Source: Massilia sp. HP4
GTDB taxonomy: Bacteria > Pseudomonadota > Gammaproteobacteria > Burkholderiales > Burkholderiaceae_D
Assembly (NCBI RefSeq): GCF_005222695.1
Contig: NZ_STGG01000010.1
Location: forward strand, 124,001 to 188,000
Direction of reading: 5' to 3'
Length of the DNA stretch: 64,000 bases
Shown in pieces: positions 34,204 to 43,588 of the stretch. The translations under genes were made by a program, and so were the position numbers. The stretch's first letter is position 1. Every line of letters starts with the position of its first letter. The notes under the pieces were generated by a model. The model saw only the letters and a program-made list of their open reading frames with translations. It was not told the origin of the DNA and searched no databases.

Positions 34204-35250
34204 ATGAAACGAATCACCGCACTGACCATGATCGCCGCCCTCGCAGGCGCCCTTCCCCATGCGTTCGCGCAACAGCCGGCCGGCCAGCAAGCTCCTGTCC
34301 AGCAGCAGCAACCGCAGCAGCAATCTCCAGCCCAGAACGTTCCTGCGGGAACGCCGATGCAGGCCGCACCTGGTGCGGTACAAGACCCCGCCATCGCCGA
34401 ACAAGCCGAATTCGAACGCCTGCTGCGGGCCCAGGTGCTGCTCGAACGCCAATACCTGTCGCCCGGCGAGATCGACGGCGCCTATGGCTCGAACATGCGC
34501 CAGGCCCTGAACACCTTCCAGACCCTGCGCAACTTGCCGGTCACCGGCAAGCTCGACGACGCCACCTGGAACGCACTAAATGCCGACAACAGCCCGACCC
34601 TGGCCGAATACACGATCGCCGCGGAAGACGTGGCCGGTCCCTTCCAGGCGGTTCCCGACACCATGATGGGCAAGGCCAAATTGCCCGCGCTCGGCTACGC
34701 CAATGCCCTCGAGGGCCTGGGCGAGAAATTCCACGCCAGCCCGGCGCTGCTGCAGCGCCTGAATCCCGGCAAGTCGCTGTCGCGCGCCGGCGAAACGATC
34801 GCGGTGCCGCATGTGAGCGGCAAGCAACCTTTAGCGCCTGCGGCCAGGGTTGTGGTACGCGATTCCACCAAGACCCTGCAATTGTATGACGCCGGCGGCC
34901 AGTTGCTGGCCCAGTATCCGGTCTCGACCGGCAGCAAGCGCGATCCGCTGCCAATTGGAAACTGGAAGATCAATGGCGTACACGCCAACCCGGTCTACAA
35001 CTACAACCCGAAATTGTTCTGGGACGCCAAGCCGGGCGACAGCAAGACGCAGATCAAGCCGGGCCCGAACAATCCGGTCGGCGTGATGTGGATCGATCTC
35101 TCCAAGCCCCACTACGGCATCCACGGCACCCCGGTGCCCGGCCACGTGGGCAAGACCGAGTCGCACGGCTGCATCCGCCTGACCAACTGGAGCGCCGCCG
35201 AAGTGGGCGCGCTGGTCAGCGAGGATACCGCCGTCGAACTCGTCAAATAA
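34204..35250 (+). CDS. L,D-transpeptidase (YkuD) with peptidoglycan-binding domain
   Basis: Periplasmic enzyme that makes 3-3 peptidoglycan cross-links or attaches proteins to peptidoglycan. 348 residues: signal peptide ending AFAQ, Gln/Pro-rich linker, a PG_binding_1-like domain (about 78-125, GEIDGAYGSNMRQALNTFQ), a possible second wall-binding segment, and the YkuD catalytic domain from about 215 with HGTPVPGHVG and SHGCIRLTN (catalytic Cys). A lytic-type M23 gene follows in the same direction. Confidence 0.94.
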   Translation: MKRITALTMIAALAGALPHAFAQQPAGQQAPVQQQQPQQQSPAQNVPAGTPMQAAPGAVQDPAIAEQAEFERLLRAQVLLERQYLSPGEIDGAYGSNMRQALNTFQTLRNLPVTGKLDDATWNALNADNSPTLAEYTIAAEDVAGPFQAVPDTMMGKAKLPALGYANALEGLGEKFHASPALLQRLNPGKSLSRAGETIAVPHVSGKQPLAPAARVVVRDSTKTLQLYDAGGQLLAQYPVSTGSKRDPLPIGNWKINGVHANPVYNYNPKLFWDAKPGDSKTQIKPGPNNPVGVMWIDLSKPHYGIHGTPVPGHVGKTESHGCIRLTNWSAAEVGALVSEDTAVELVK

Positions 35251-35292
35251 ACAACAACCTACAGGCGCGGGAGGCGCCGGACGGAGGACACC

Positions 35293-35988
35293 ATGAAATG
35301 GCTGATGACCTTGATCGTTGGCGCGCTGTTGGGCGCCGGTGTGCTGTTCGTGTTGCTGAGCGACCGGTCGACGGCGCCAGCGCCGGAAGCCGTCGCCACC
35401 GCGCCGCCCGGCTCCAGTCCGAGCGGCGTGCCCGCGGCGCAGATCGAGGGCCAGTTGCCGCCCGCCCCGGTGGTCGAGCCGAACCTGGCGGAGCTCGAGC
35501 TGCCGCTGCGTCCCGAGCTCGCGGAGGGCGCCGCGCCTTCCGCACCGGCCACCGTCCCGGGCAAGCTGCTGGTGCCGGTCCAGGGCATCAAGTCGGCCGA
35601 ACTGACCGACACCTTTTACCAACCGCGCGGCGAGCAGCGCCAGCACGAGGCGCTCGACATCATGGCGCCGACCGGCACGCCGGTGCTGGCGGTGGCCGAC
35701 GGCAAGGTGGTCAAGCTGTTCCAGAGCAAACCCGGCGGCCTGACGGTCTACCAGTTCGATCCGAGCGAGCAATACGCCTATTACTACGCCCACCTCGACC
35801 GCTATGCCGACAACATCAAAGAAGGCATGGACGTCAAGCGCGGCGACATCGTGGGCTACGTCGGCGCGACCGGCAATGCCGATCCGACCGCGCCGCACCT
35901 GCACTTCGCCGTGGTCGCGCTGACGCCGGAGAAGCAGTGGTGGAAAGGCACGCCGCTCAATCCGTTTCCACTAATGAGCGACCAGTAG
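35293..35988 (+). CDS. M23-family (LytM-like) peptidase, membrane-anchored
   Basis: 231 residues. An N-terminal span (MTLIVGALLGAGVLFVLL) anchors it, a Pro/Ala-rich linker follows, and the M23 domain carries HEALD (first zinc ligands, Hx3D) and HLHF (last ligand). It can cleave peptide bridges in peptidoglycan. Located 42 nt behind the L,D-transpeptidase gene, it is likely co-expressed with it. Its 3' end overlaps the convergent M4 protease gene by 32 nt. Confidence 0.9.
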   Translation: MKWLMTLIVGALLGAGVLFVLLSDRSTAPAPEAVATAPPGSSPSGVPAAQIEGQLPPAPVVEPNLAELELPLRPELAEGAAPSAPATVPGKLLVPVQGIKSAELTDTFYQPRGEQRQHEALDIMAPTGTPVLAVADGKVVKLFQSKPGGLTVYQFDPSEQYAYYYAHLDRYADNIKEGMDVKRGDIVGYVGATGNADPTAPHLHFAVVALTPEKQWWKGTPLNPFPLMSDQ

Positions 35989-37795
35989 TCTCGGCTGGCG
36001 ACGGCGTCACCGGCTCGTCGACATCCGCGCCCACATTGATCGCGGCATAGGCCCGCTGCACCGCGATCGCTTCGCGTGCGCCGGCGCCATACAGCTCGGT
36101 GGCGGCCTCGATCATCTTGGCGCGTGCATCGGCATAATTGGTGCTCGACGTGAACTTGGTCGTATTGGCGCGGAACCAGATGCGGAAGGCCTTGTCGATG
36201 CCGATGCCCGTCATCGCCAGCGGCTGCTTCACCAGGTAGCGGCTCCAGGCATCGTTGCCATTCTCCGCACTCGACCCTTTCGCCAGGAAGTAGAACATGC
36301 GGTTATTCGGGCCGCTGCTGTAATGGACGTCCAGCCGGCGCAGGCCGGTGCTCCAGGCATCAATGCTGTTGCCGTCGCGGCTAGGCTTGATCATCCAGCG
36401 CAGCGGCGTGCCGGTGCGGCTGATCTCGCTGCCCAGCATCCAGTCGTTGCCGCTCTCGGGGATCACGTCTCCCTTGCCGCCGCCGCGCGCATAGGCTTCG
36501 ACCACCTCGCCCGCGATGTCCGAGCTCGATTCGTTCAGGCCGCCCGGCTCGCCCGAGTACACCAGGTTCGAGGTCGCCGCCGTGATGCCGTGGCCCATCT
36601 CGTGGCCGACCACGTCGATCGCGGCCAGGTTGGTGAAGTGCGTGCCGTCGCCGATGAACATGCAGCGGCAGGTATCGCTGTAATACGCGTTGTCGTAGCC
36701 GCGGTTGACGTGGACCGCGATATGGGTGGCGGTGTCCTGGCCGTCCAGTGCCAGCCAGCCCAGCACGTTCTTGTGCATATCGTAGGTATTCTTCAGGCCC
36801 CACATGGCGTTGACGGCAGCGGTCTGGCCATTCGGTCCCGTGGTGCTGCCGCCCTCGACGAATTGCTTGCCGTCGCCCCAGGTGTTGACCGTGCTGGTGT
36901 ACACCCGGCCGCTCGCCGTGCCGTGGTTGGCATTGGTGATCGCCATGGCGCCGAACGCGCCCCCCTTGCCGCGCTCGGGGTCGAGCATCTGGTAGGTGTT
37001 GTTGGCGAAGGTGGTGCTGAGCGGGACCTCGCCGTTGTACTGGCTCTTGCCGACGCCCTCCACCGTCTGCAGCATATTCCAGCGGTCGATGATCTCGCCG
37101 TCGCGGGCATTGACCACCACGTCGTAGTACAGCGGCTGCCGGTCTGGCAGCTGCGTCTGCATACGCAGGCGCACCAGCCAGGCCAGCTCGTAGCGGTCCA
37201 CCGTTTCGACCAGGTCGACCGCGTTCAGCTCGGATTCGAGCTTGCCCTCGGCGCCAGGCGCGCGTTCGTCGCGTGTCAATGGATAGATCAGGAGTTCGGC
37301 GGTCGGCCCGGTCACGTTGACCACGCCTTCCGGCATGTCGCGCAGCGCGGCGTTGATGGCGGCGCGGCGGCTGATGGCCGATTTGACGTTGAAGCCGCCG
37401 GTGGCGCCCTGCATGCGGTTGGCCGTGCCGCGGCCCAGGTGCAAGCGGCGCCTGGAAGCACTTTCGGAGACGATCTGGCGCCGCGCGTCGAGCACCACCA
37501 CGGATTCGGAGCCGAAGATCCTCAAACCCTTGTACAGGTGGGCGGCGCGCACCACGTGGGTGCCCTGCACGCCCGGGTGCTGGGCCACCACCTTGTAGCC
37601 GTGGTCGGCGTCCAGGCCCACCGCCGTGCGGCGCGCCGCCAGCTGGTTCACGACCTGGGCCTGGGCCTTGCCGTCCAGCTTGAGCGGCGTACCCATCATC
37701 GGCGCCGCCTGGGCGCCAGGTGCGGCAAGCAGGGCCAGGGGCGCGAACAGGACGGCAGCCGCCAGCACGGCTGCCTTGAGCGTTTGCGGGATCAT
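35957..37795 (-). CDS. Secreted M4-family (thermolysin-like) metalloprotease
   Basis: 612 residues. Signal peptide ending AQA, an FTP-type propeptide (residues about 50-280), then the M4 catalytic domain. The HEMGH zinc motif lies near 390-396, the third ligand in GGLNESSSDIAGE, and the active-site His in DVHYSSGPNNRMFYFL. It should be exported and self-processed. ATG 37795 has GGAG in front and fits the signal peptide; the extension to 37837 does not. No C-terminal secretion or PPC domain is visible. Confidence 0.94.
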   Translation of the reverse strand: MIPQTLKAAVLAAAVLFAPLALLAAPGAQAAPMMGTPLKLDGKAQAQVVNQLAARRTAVGLDADHGYKVVAQHPGVQGTHVVRAAHLYKGLRIFGSESVVVLDARRQIVSESASRRRLHLGRGTANRMQGATGGFNVKSAISRRAAINAALRDMPEGVVNVTGPTAELLIYPLTRDERAPGAEGKLESELNAVDLVETVDRYELAWLVRLRMQTQLPDRQPLYYDVVVNARDGEIIDRWNMLQTVEGVGKSQYNGEVPLSTTFANNTYQMLDPERGKGGAFGAMAITNANHGTASGRVYTSTVNTWGDGKQFVEGGSTTGPNGQTAAVNAMWGLKNTYDMHKNVLGWLALDGQDTATHIAVHVNRGYDNAYYSDTCRCMFIGDGTHFTNLAAIDVVGHEMGHGITAATSNLVYSGEPGGLNESSSDIAGEVVEAYARGGGKGDVIPESGNDWMLGSEISRTGTPLRWMIKPSRDGNSIDAWSTGLRRLDVHYSSGPNNRMFYFLAKGSSAENGNDAWSRYLVKQPLAMTGIGIDKAFRIWFRANTTKFTSSTNYADARAKMIEAATELYGAGAREAIAVQRAYAAINVGADVDEPVTPSPAETTGRSLVETD

Positions 37796-37882
37796 CTCGT
37801 CTCCATCCGGTATGCCGGGCCGGGGGGCGCCGGTCATCGACCATGATGGACGAGCTTGTTAAGACGGGTTTGCTCAAGAACA

Positions 37883-37916
37883 ATGACCGCGTTGCCAATG
37901 TTGGCAACACGGTCAT
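37883..37916 (-). terminator. Long hairpin between two leftward genes
   Basis: ATGACCG-C-GTTGCCAA / TTGGCAAC-A-CGGTCAT: 15 paired positions with one internal mismatch and a two-base tip. It lies downstream of the gene ending at 37940 and upstream of the M4 protease start. On the minus strand it is followed by TGTTCTTG, a weak terminator tail. It could alternatively be a dyad operator. Confidence 0.5.
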
Positions 37917-37939
37917 GGAGGCGAATCAACAGCTTGGGA

Positions 37940-38542
37940 TCAACGGTAGCGGTCGCGCCGTTTCATCAGGTAGCAGGCGGCGCCGACCACGGCCGCGCCG
38001 ATCGCGACCTTCTTGACCAGCCCGGCCGGGTTGTGCTTGAGCTCGGACTTGATGCCCATCTCGGCCAGGATATTCGGCACCCTGCCCTTGGCCAGGTCGT
38101 CACCGATGCCTTCGACCACATTGACCCGGTCGGCCAGCAGCAACAGCAGCCAGTGGCGCAGGTCGTTTTCGGTACGCTTGAAGGCCAGGCGCCGGATCGC
38201 GCCCGACAGGCCCGATGGCGGCTGGACGGTGCCGAACAAGGGCGTGCGGCCGGGACGCTCGGTCGAGACCAGCACCTCGACGTGCTGTTGTTGCGGCTCC
38301 GGGTCGCCGTCGGGCACGTTGATGAAGCGCGGCGGGGTGCGCTCCATCGGCACGCCGGGACGATTCTTGCGGTCGAGGTCGGCGCCCCAGCCCTGGATGT
38401 GCTGCAGCTGGTCGCGGGTCGGGCGGCGCGGGGCGATGGCGCCGTGCACGTGGCCCACGTGGCCGTCGCCGTCATGTTCGCCCGGCGCGTGGTGGCCGTC
38501 GTGCTGGTCGTTCGCCGTGACGATATCGTTGCGTGTTTCCAT
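37940..38542 (-). CDS. Hypothetical protein with His/Asp-rich start and C-terminal membrane segment
   Basis: 200 residues from ATG 38542, which has CAGGAG in front. Residues 8-35 are rich in His and Asp (DQHDGHHAPGEHDGDGH), possibly metal-binding; a polar middle and a helical region (LRHWLLLLLADRVNVVEG) follow; residues 178-196 form a hydrophobic span ending in basic MKRRDRYR. No known family. It lies between an alcohol dehydrogenase and a protease gene on the same strand. Confidence 0.65.
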   Translation of the reverse strand: METRNDIVTANDQHDGHHAPGEHDGDGHVGHVHGAIAPRRPTRDQLQHIQGWGADLDRKNRPGVPMERTPPRFINVPDGDPEPQQQHVEVLVSTERPGRTPLFGTVQPPSGLSGAIRRLAFKRTENDLRHWLLLLLADRVNVVEGIGDDLAKGRVPNILAEMGIKSELKHNPAGLVKKVAIGAAVVGAACYLMKRRDRYR

Positions 38543-38568
38543 GTTTTCTCCTGTGCTCGATCTGGTGT

Positions 38569-39753
38569 TCACTGCTGGACGCTGGCCTTGACCGCCTTGA
38601 CCTCGTTGGCGCGCGGCGGGATCAGGATCGGCTTGATGCACTCATCCAGCTTGCTCGAGAAGATGTGATAGGCATCCGATACTTCTTCGAGCGGGATGCG
38701 GTGGGTGATGATCTGCTTCGGGTCGATCCGGCCCGCGCGGATGTGCTCGATCAGGCGCGGCAAGTGGCGCCGCACGCTGGCCTGGTTCATGCGCAGGGTC
38801 AAGCCCTTGTTCAGCGCATTGCCGATCGGGACCGCGTTGAAGGTCGGGCCATACACGCCGACGATCGACACATTGCCGCCCTTGCGCACCGAGTTGATGC
38901 ACCAGTGCAGCACCGTGGCCGCGCCGGCCTGCATCATCGTGTACACGCCAGTAATGGTCTGCATGGTATTGCCGGCCGCTTCGCAGCCGACCGCGTCGAT
39001 GCAGACGTCGGCGCCCATCCAGTCGGTCATCTTCTTGATGTGCAGCGCCATGTCCTGCACTTCCTTGAAGTTCACGACTTCGCACTGGGCGTAGCGCTTG
39101 ACGAATTCGAGGCGGTATTCCACATGGTCGACCACGATCACCCGCCCCGCCCCCATCAGCCAGGCCGACTTGGCGGCGAAGATGCCGACCGGGCCCGCGC
39201 CGAACACGACCACCGTGTCGCCTTCCTGGATATCGCCCATCTCGGCGGCCTGGTAGCCGGTCGGCAGCGCGTCGGTCAAGAGGACCGCGTCGTCGTCGTG
39301 GATATCGTCCGGGATCACCATCGGGCCGACGTCGGCCATCGGCACCCGCACGTATTCGGCCTGGCCGCCATCGTAGCCGCCCGCCGTGTGCGAGTAACCG
39401 TAGATGGCGCCCACCGCCGTCGCTTGTGCATTGGTGTTGTGGCAATTACCGTACAGCTCGTGTTGGCAAAAGAAGCAGGAGCCGCAGAATACATTGAACG
39501 GTACCAGCACCTTGTCGCCGACCTTCAGCTTCTGCACGCTGGCGCCGACCTCTTCGACCACGCCGATGAATTCGTGGCCGAAGGTATGGCCGACCCGGGT
39601 GTCGGGCACCAGGCCGTGGTACAGGTGCAGGTCTGAACCGCAGATGCAGGCGCGGGTAACGCGCACGATGGCGTCGCCGGGATGCTCGATGACGGGGTCA
39701 GGCTTGTGATCGGCGCGGACCCGGTATGGCCCGCGGTAATTCATTGCCAGCAT
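38569..39753 (-). CDS. Zinc-dependent alcohol/formaldehyde dehydrogenase (FDH-like MDR family)
   Basis: 394 residues of the medium-chain dehydrogenase family. Catalytic zinc site in ACICGSDLHLYHG and GHEFIG; structural zinc cysteines in CGSCFFCQHELYGNC; nucleotide loop VFGAGPVGIFAAKSAWLMGA. It resembles the glutathione-independent formaldehyde-dehydrogenase-like subgroup. The true substrate is unknown. The hypothetical gene ending in a membrane segment lies 26 nt downstream. ATG at 39744 is an alternative start. Confidence 0.9.
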   Translation of the reverse strand: MLAMNYRGPYRVRADHKPDPVIEHPGDAIVRVTRACICGSDLHLYHGLVPDTRVGHTFGHEFIGVVEEVGASVQKLKVGDKVLVPFNVFCGSCFFCQHELYGNCHNTNAQATAVGAIYGYSHTAGGYDGGQAEYVRVPMADVGPMVIPDDIHDDDAVLLTDALPTGYQAAEMGDIQEGDTVVVFGAGPVGIFAAKSAWLMGAGRVIVVDHVEYRLEFVKRYAQCEVVNFKEVQDMALHIKKMTDWMGADVCIDAVGCEAAGNTMQTITGVYTMMQAGAATVLHWCINSVRKGGNVSIVGVYGPTFNAVPIGNALNKGLTLRMNQASVRRHLPRLIEHIRAGRIDPKQIITHRIPLEEVSDAYHIFSSKLDECIKPILIPPRANEVKAVKASVQQ

Positions 39754-39930
39754 GAGTACTCCTTCACAATTCGGTTGGGGACGGCTCGTGCGAGGACGAG
39801 CTGATGTGACACAAACTTATGTCAAAACGTCACAAATTGCGATAGGCGCACGGAAACGAACGCCGATTTCAGCCGACTTGATCGAATAAAATCAGGTGTT
39901 TGTGTACAACAGGCAATTAATCAATGCCAT

Positions 39931-40812
39931 TTATAGCTGACGGGCATCAAATGTATTGCAAGCCGCGACCTCGCCATGCTCGAGTCCGCGCTGGAACCAG
40001 CGCACCCGCTGGGCCGAGCTGCCGTGCGTGAACGAGTCGGGGACGACCACGCCGCGCGACTGTTTTTGCAGCGCATCGTCGCCGATGGCGCTGGCGGCGT
40101 TGAGGGCAGTTTCCACATCGCCCTGTTCCAGGATTTTGGCACGCTGGTTGGTGCGCTTGGCCCACACGCCGGCGAAGCAGTCGGCTTGCAGCTCCAGGCG
40201 CACCGACAGCGCATTACCCTGGGTCTCGGAAGCGCTTTGCTGGGCCGCATGCACCTTGTTGGAGATGCCCAGCAGGTTTTGCACGTGGTGGCCGACCTCG
40301 TGGGCGATCACATAGGCCTGGGCGAACTCGCCTTCGACATTGAAGCGCTGCTGCATGGTGCGGAAGAAACCCAGGTCGATATAGACCTTGCTATCGGCGG
40401 GGCAATAAAACGGCCCGGTCGCGCTCTGGCCGACGCCGCAGGCGGTGTTGGTACGACCTTCGAACAGCACCAGCCTGGCCGGCGTGTACTGCGCGCCCTG
40501 CTCGCTGAACAGCTGGGCCCAGGCGTCTTCGGTATATGCCAGGGTGGTGCGCACGAAGCGGCTCTCGCGGTCGTCGGCGCGCTCGCCCGGTTGTTGCTCG
40601 ACCTGGGCCTGCTGCTGCGGCGGCGCGCCGCCCGACAACAGGCCGAGGATGGTCGCAGGCGACACGCCCAGGAAATACGAGGCGACCAGGGCGACGACGA
40701 TGGTGCCGATGCCGATCGAGCGGCCGCCGAAACCGAAGCCCCCGCCCCCGCCCCCGCCGGCCCCGCGCCGGTCTTCTACATTGTCGCTTTCACGGTCGCC
40801 TTCCCAACGCAT
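39931..40812 (-). CDS. Neutral zinc metallopeptidase (YpfJ/KPN_02809 family)
   Basis: 293 residues. A glycine-rich start (GGGGGGGFGFGG) precedes a single span near residues 33-57; the catalytic domain has the HEVGHH zinc motif near 170 and LELQADCFAGVWA. The family is widespread but poorly characterised. Likely anchored with the peptidase domain outside the cytoplasm. A 60-residue gene lies 26 nt upstream. Confidence 0.9.
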   Translation of the reverse strand: MRWEGDRESDNVEDRRGAGGGGGGGFGFGGRSIGIGTIVVALVASYFLGVSPATILGLLSGGAPPQQQAQVEQQPGERADDRESRFVRTTLAYTEDAWAQLFSEQGAQYTPARLVLFEGRTNTACGVGQSATGPFYCPADSKVYIDLGFFRTMQQRFNVEGEFAQAYVIAHEVGHHVQNLLGISNKVHAAQQSASETQGNALSVRLELQADCFAGVWAKRTNQRAKILEQGDVETALNAASAIGDDALQKQSRGVVVPDSFTHGSSAQRVRWFQRGLEHGEVAACNTFDARQL

Positions 40813-40838
40813 CGTTTCTCCTTGCCTGGAGCGCCGCG

Positions 40839-41021
40839 CTAGCGGCCGCCCCGTTTCAAATTACAGGTGTCGGCGCGCTCGCGCGCATCCTTGCCGCGCA
40901 AGTCGTCCAGCGTGCCGAAGCGCGCGCGCAGTTCGTCGTGCAGCGCGCGCTCGCGGCGTTCGCGTGCGATCTCGCGCGCCATGCGACCGCGCGGGATGTC
41001 GTCAAGTTCCAGGCTCGTCAT
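40839..41021 (-). CDS. Small Arg/Glu-rich hypothetical protein
   Basis: 60 residues, strongly charged, predicted mostly helical (REIARERRERALHDELRARF). The ATG follows GAGAGAAA. It is on the same strand just upstream of the YpfJ-like gene and may be co-transcribed. No family recognised. Confidence 0.45.
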   Translation of the reverse strand: MTSLELDDIPRGRMAREIARERRERALHDELRARFGTLDDLRGKDARERADTCNLKRGGR

Positions 41022-41155
41022 GATTTCTCTCTCTGCCGTGTTTTCCGGTGTATCCCGGTTGACTGCAATAATGCACTAAATCCGGCGCGCGCACGAACAC
41101 ATCCTGCGTGCGCGTGCGCACAGAGAAGCCGTGGCGCGCGTGCCACGCTGGCGCC

Positions 41156-42091
41156 ATGAACCCATCCAACGCCAACGCCCTGCTCGCCCTCGGCACTGCC
41201 CTGCACCAGGCCGGCTACCGCTTCATGACGGTCACGCCGTCGACCCACCGCCGCATCAACAACCGCGCCGGCAACGAACGCGCGCACGACCTGCGCGGCG
41301 TGTTCGGCTGGAGCCGGCCGTTCGACCCCGGCCTGCTGCCGGCCAGCGTGGTCGACCTGATGCGCGAGGGCGGCGTGCTGGCCGAGAACGACGACGGCCT
41401 GCGCTCCACGGTCCGGGTATCGACCCTGGACGAGTTGCTGCTGTTCCATTCGGCCTGGCCGACGCGCGACGACGACGCCGTGTTCTTCGGCCCCGACACC
41501 TACCGCTTCGTGCACGCCATGCGGCGCGGCTTCGCCTTCGTCGGCGCCGGTCCCGAGCGTGCGGTGGACATCGGCTGCGGCGGCGGCGCCGGCGCGCTCA
41601 CCATCGCCCGCAAGTTTCCACACGCCGAGGTGATCGGCGCCGACATCAATCCGAAGGCCCTGGAGCTGGCGATGGTCAACGGCCGGCTGGCCCAGGCGCA
41701 TAACGTCGCGCTATGCCAGAGCGACCTGTTCGACGGCTTGCAGGGCGACTTCGACCTGGTGGTCTCGAACCCGCCCTTCGTGGTCGATCCGGATGCGCGC
41801 CGCTACCGCCACGGCGGCGGCGAACGCGGCGCCGAACTGTCGCGCCGCATCGTCGAACAGGGTCTCGGGCGCCTGCGCCGCGGCGGCAGCCTGATGCTGT
41901 ATACCGGCGTGGCCCTGTGCGGCCAGCACGACCACTTCCTGGAAAGCCTGCGCCCGACCCTGGCGGCGCAGTGCGACACCTGGACGTATGAAGAACTCGA
42001 TCCGGACATCTTCGGCGGCCAGCTGGGCGAGCCGGGCTACGAGGATGTGGAGCGGATCGCGGCCGTATGGCTGCACGCGGTCAAGCGCTGA
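41156..42091 (+). CDS. Class I SAM-dependent methyltransferase (PrmC/RsmC-like NPPF type)
   Basis: 311 residues. Motif I DIGCGGGAGALTIAR and the VSNPPFVVD motif (typical of enzymes that methylate exocyclic or amide nitrogen in proteins, rRNA or DNA) are clear. The N-terminal 130 residues form a separate recognition domain. The target is unknown; rRNA guanine or release-factor-like glutamine are candidates. It overlaps the end of the convergent regulator gene by 11 nt. Confidence 0.88.
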   Translation: MNPSNANALLALGTALHQAGYRFMTVTPSTHRRINNRAGNERAHDLRGVFGWSRPFDPGLLPASVVDLMREGGVLAENDDGLRSTVRVSTLDELLLFHSAWPTRDDDAVFFGPDTYRFVHAMRRGFAFVGAGPERAVDIGCGGGAGALTIARKFPHAEVIGADINPKALELAMVNGRLAQAHNVALCQSDLFDGLQGDFDLVVSNPPFVVDPDARRYRHGGGERGAELSRRIVEQGLGRLRRGGSLMLYTGVALCGQHDHFLESLRPTLAAQCDTWTYEELDPDIFGGQLGEPGYEDVERIAAVWLHAVKR

Positions 42092-43385
42092 GCAGATACG
42101 TCCTGGCCAGGCCGCCGATGCGCATGTGCGGCGCGACGCCGCCCGGCGCGGCATCGATCAGCGACTTCGCCACCAGCGCCTGCAAGCAGCGGGCGGCGTG
42201 CACCGCGTCGACGGCGCCCGCCGCGGCCTCGATCGCCTCGTCCAGGCCGAACACACCGTCAAGGCGCGCGCAAGAGCGCAGCACCTGGCGCTCGCCCGGC
42301 GTCAACAGGCGCACGCTCCAGTCGAACGACGCGCGCAGGCTGCGCTGGCGGGCCAGCGCGGTGCGCCAGCCGCTGTCGAGCAGGCGTTCGCCGTCGCCAA
42401 ACAGCGCCACGGCGCCGTGCAGGCCGAGCGCGCGCACGTGCGTCGCAGCGAAGTCCAGCGCCAGCGGCAAGCCCTCCATGCGGCGGCACAGCGGCGCCGC
42501 CAGCGGCAACTGCCGCGCGCACGGCGCCAGCCCGGCGCGCTCGACCAGCAGGCGCAGCGCCGGATACGCCAGCGCCTCTTCAACACCCAGCGCCGGATCG
42601 TCGGGCGGACAGGTGAGCGGCGCCAGGCGGTGCACCCACTCGCCGTGCGCGCACAAGGATTCGCGGCTGGTGGCGATCGCGTCGACACGGTCGTCCGCGC
42701 GCAGCAGCGCCTCGATCGTCCTGGCCGCGGTCGCGATCACGTGCTCGCAGTTGTCGAGCACCAGCAGCATGCGGCGCGGCGCCCGAGCGCCCAGCCTTGC
42801 CGCCAGCGCGCCTTGGGCCAGGCCCGGGTCGGTGCAGCACCCGAGGTCGACGAAGCAGGCGCCGCCCGGATGATCCGCTTGGCGCTCGTGGGCCAGGGCC
42901 AGCGCCAATGCGGTCTTGCCGACGCCACCCGGCCCGACGATGGTGCGCAAGCGCCGCCGCGGCGCGCGCAGCAGGCGCAGGTCGTCGTCGCGGCCCAGCA
43001 AGCGCCAGGCCAGCGGCGGCAAGGCCTGCGGGACGGCGTCCGGCGCGGGCATCGGCACTGCATCCGCGGGCAACGCGACCACCGGCGCGACGAAACTGTA
43101 GCCGCGCCCCGGCACATTGGCAATGTAGCGCGCCGCGCCGGCCGCGTCGTCCAGCGCGCGGCGCAGGGCGCGCACGTGCACGCGCAGGCAACTGTCGTCG
43201 ACCAGGCAGCCCGGCCACACCGCCTGTTCCAGCTCGGCGTGGCTGAGCACCTCGCCCGGGCGCGCGGCCAGGGCGCACAGCAGGTCGATCGCGCGGCCGC
43301 CCAGCGGCACCGCGGCCGGCCCGCGCCGCAGCAGTCGGGCGTGGCGGTGCAGCCGGAACGGCCCGAACGCCAGCACGGCGGCCAT
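42081..43385 (-). CDS. Winged-helix regulator with NB-ARC-like ATPase domain
   Basis: 434 residues. An N-terminal OmpR-type winged helix (about 1-105: LCALAARPGEVLSHAELEQAVWP, IANVPGRGYSFVAPV) joins an AAA/NB-ARC-like ATPase with Walker A GPGGVGKTALAL and Walker B MLLVLDNCE, as in the AfsR-like or CadC/LuxR-like 'winged helix plus ATPase' regulators. No receiver domain is present, so the signal acts through the C-terminal domain. It is shorter than most relatives, lacking tetratricopeptide repeats. Its ATG lies 3 nt after the stop of a truncated regulator fragment of the same type. Confidence 0.85.
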   Translation of the reverse strand: MAAVLAFGPFRLHRHARLLRRGPAAVPLGGRAIDLLCALAARPGEVLSHAELEQAVWPGCLVDDSCLRVHVRALRRALDDAAGAARYIANVPGRGYSFVAPVVALPADAVPMPAPDAVPQALPPLAWRLLGRDDDLRLLRAPRRRLRTIVGPGGVGKTALALALAHERQADHPGGACFVDLGCCTDPGLAQGALAARLGARAPRRMLLVLDNCEHVIATAARTIEALLRADDRVDAIATSRESLCAHGEWVHRLAPLTCPPDDPALGVEEALAYPALRLLVERAGLAPCARQLPLAAPLCRRMEGLPLALDFAATHVRALGLHGAVALFGDGERLLDSGWRTALARQRSLRASFDWSVRLLTPGERQVLRSCARLDGVFGLDEAIEAAAGAVDAVHAARCLQALVAKSLIDAAPGGVAPHMRIGGLARTYLLSA

Positions 43386-43387
43386 GC

Positions 43388-43588
43388 TCAAGCGCTCCCG
43401 ACGGTGTCGTCCGCCGCCGGCGCGCTCGCCAGCCGGCGCACGGGCGCAGTCAGGCAATAGCCCTGGCCGGCCAGGTTGACCAGGTGCGGGCAATCGGCGC
43501 CGCCGCCCAGCAGCCGGCGCAGGTTCCCGACCTGGGCCCGCAGGTTGATGTCTTCGACCACGGTGTCCGGCCACACGCCCTGCATCAG
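43388..43588 (-). pseudogene. Truncated OmpR-type winged-helix regulator fragment
   Basis: Only the C-terminal half of a winged helix is present (LMQGVWPDTVVEDINLRAQV, GNLRRLL, LVNLAGQGYCLTAPV). It parallels residues about 55-105 of the next regulator, so it is a broken relative. Similarity stops abruptly near 43588, where an opposite-strand LuxR fragment begins. The ORF stays open to 43639, so a chimeric peptide could be made. Confidence 0.7.
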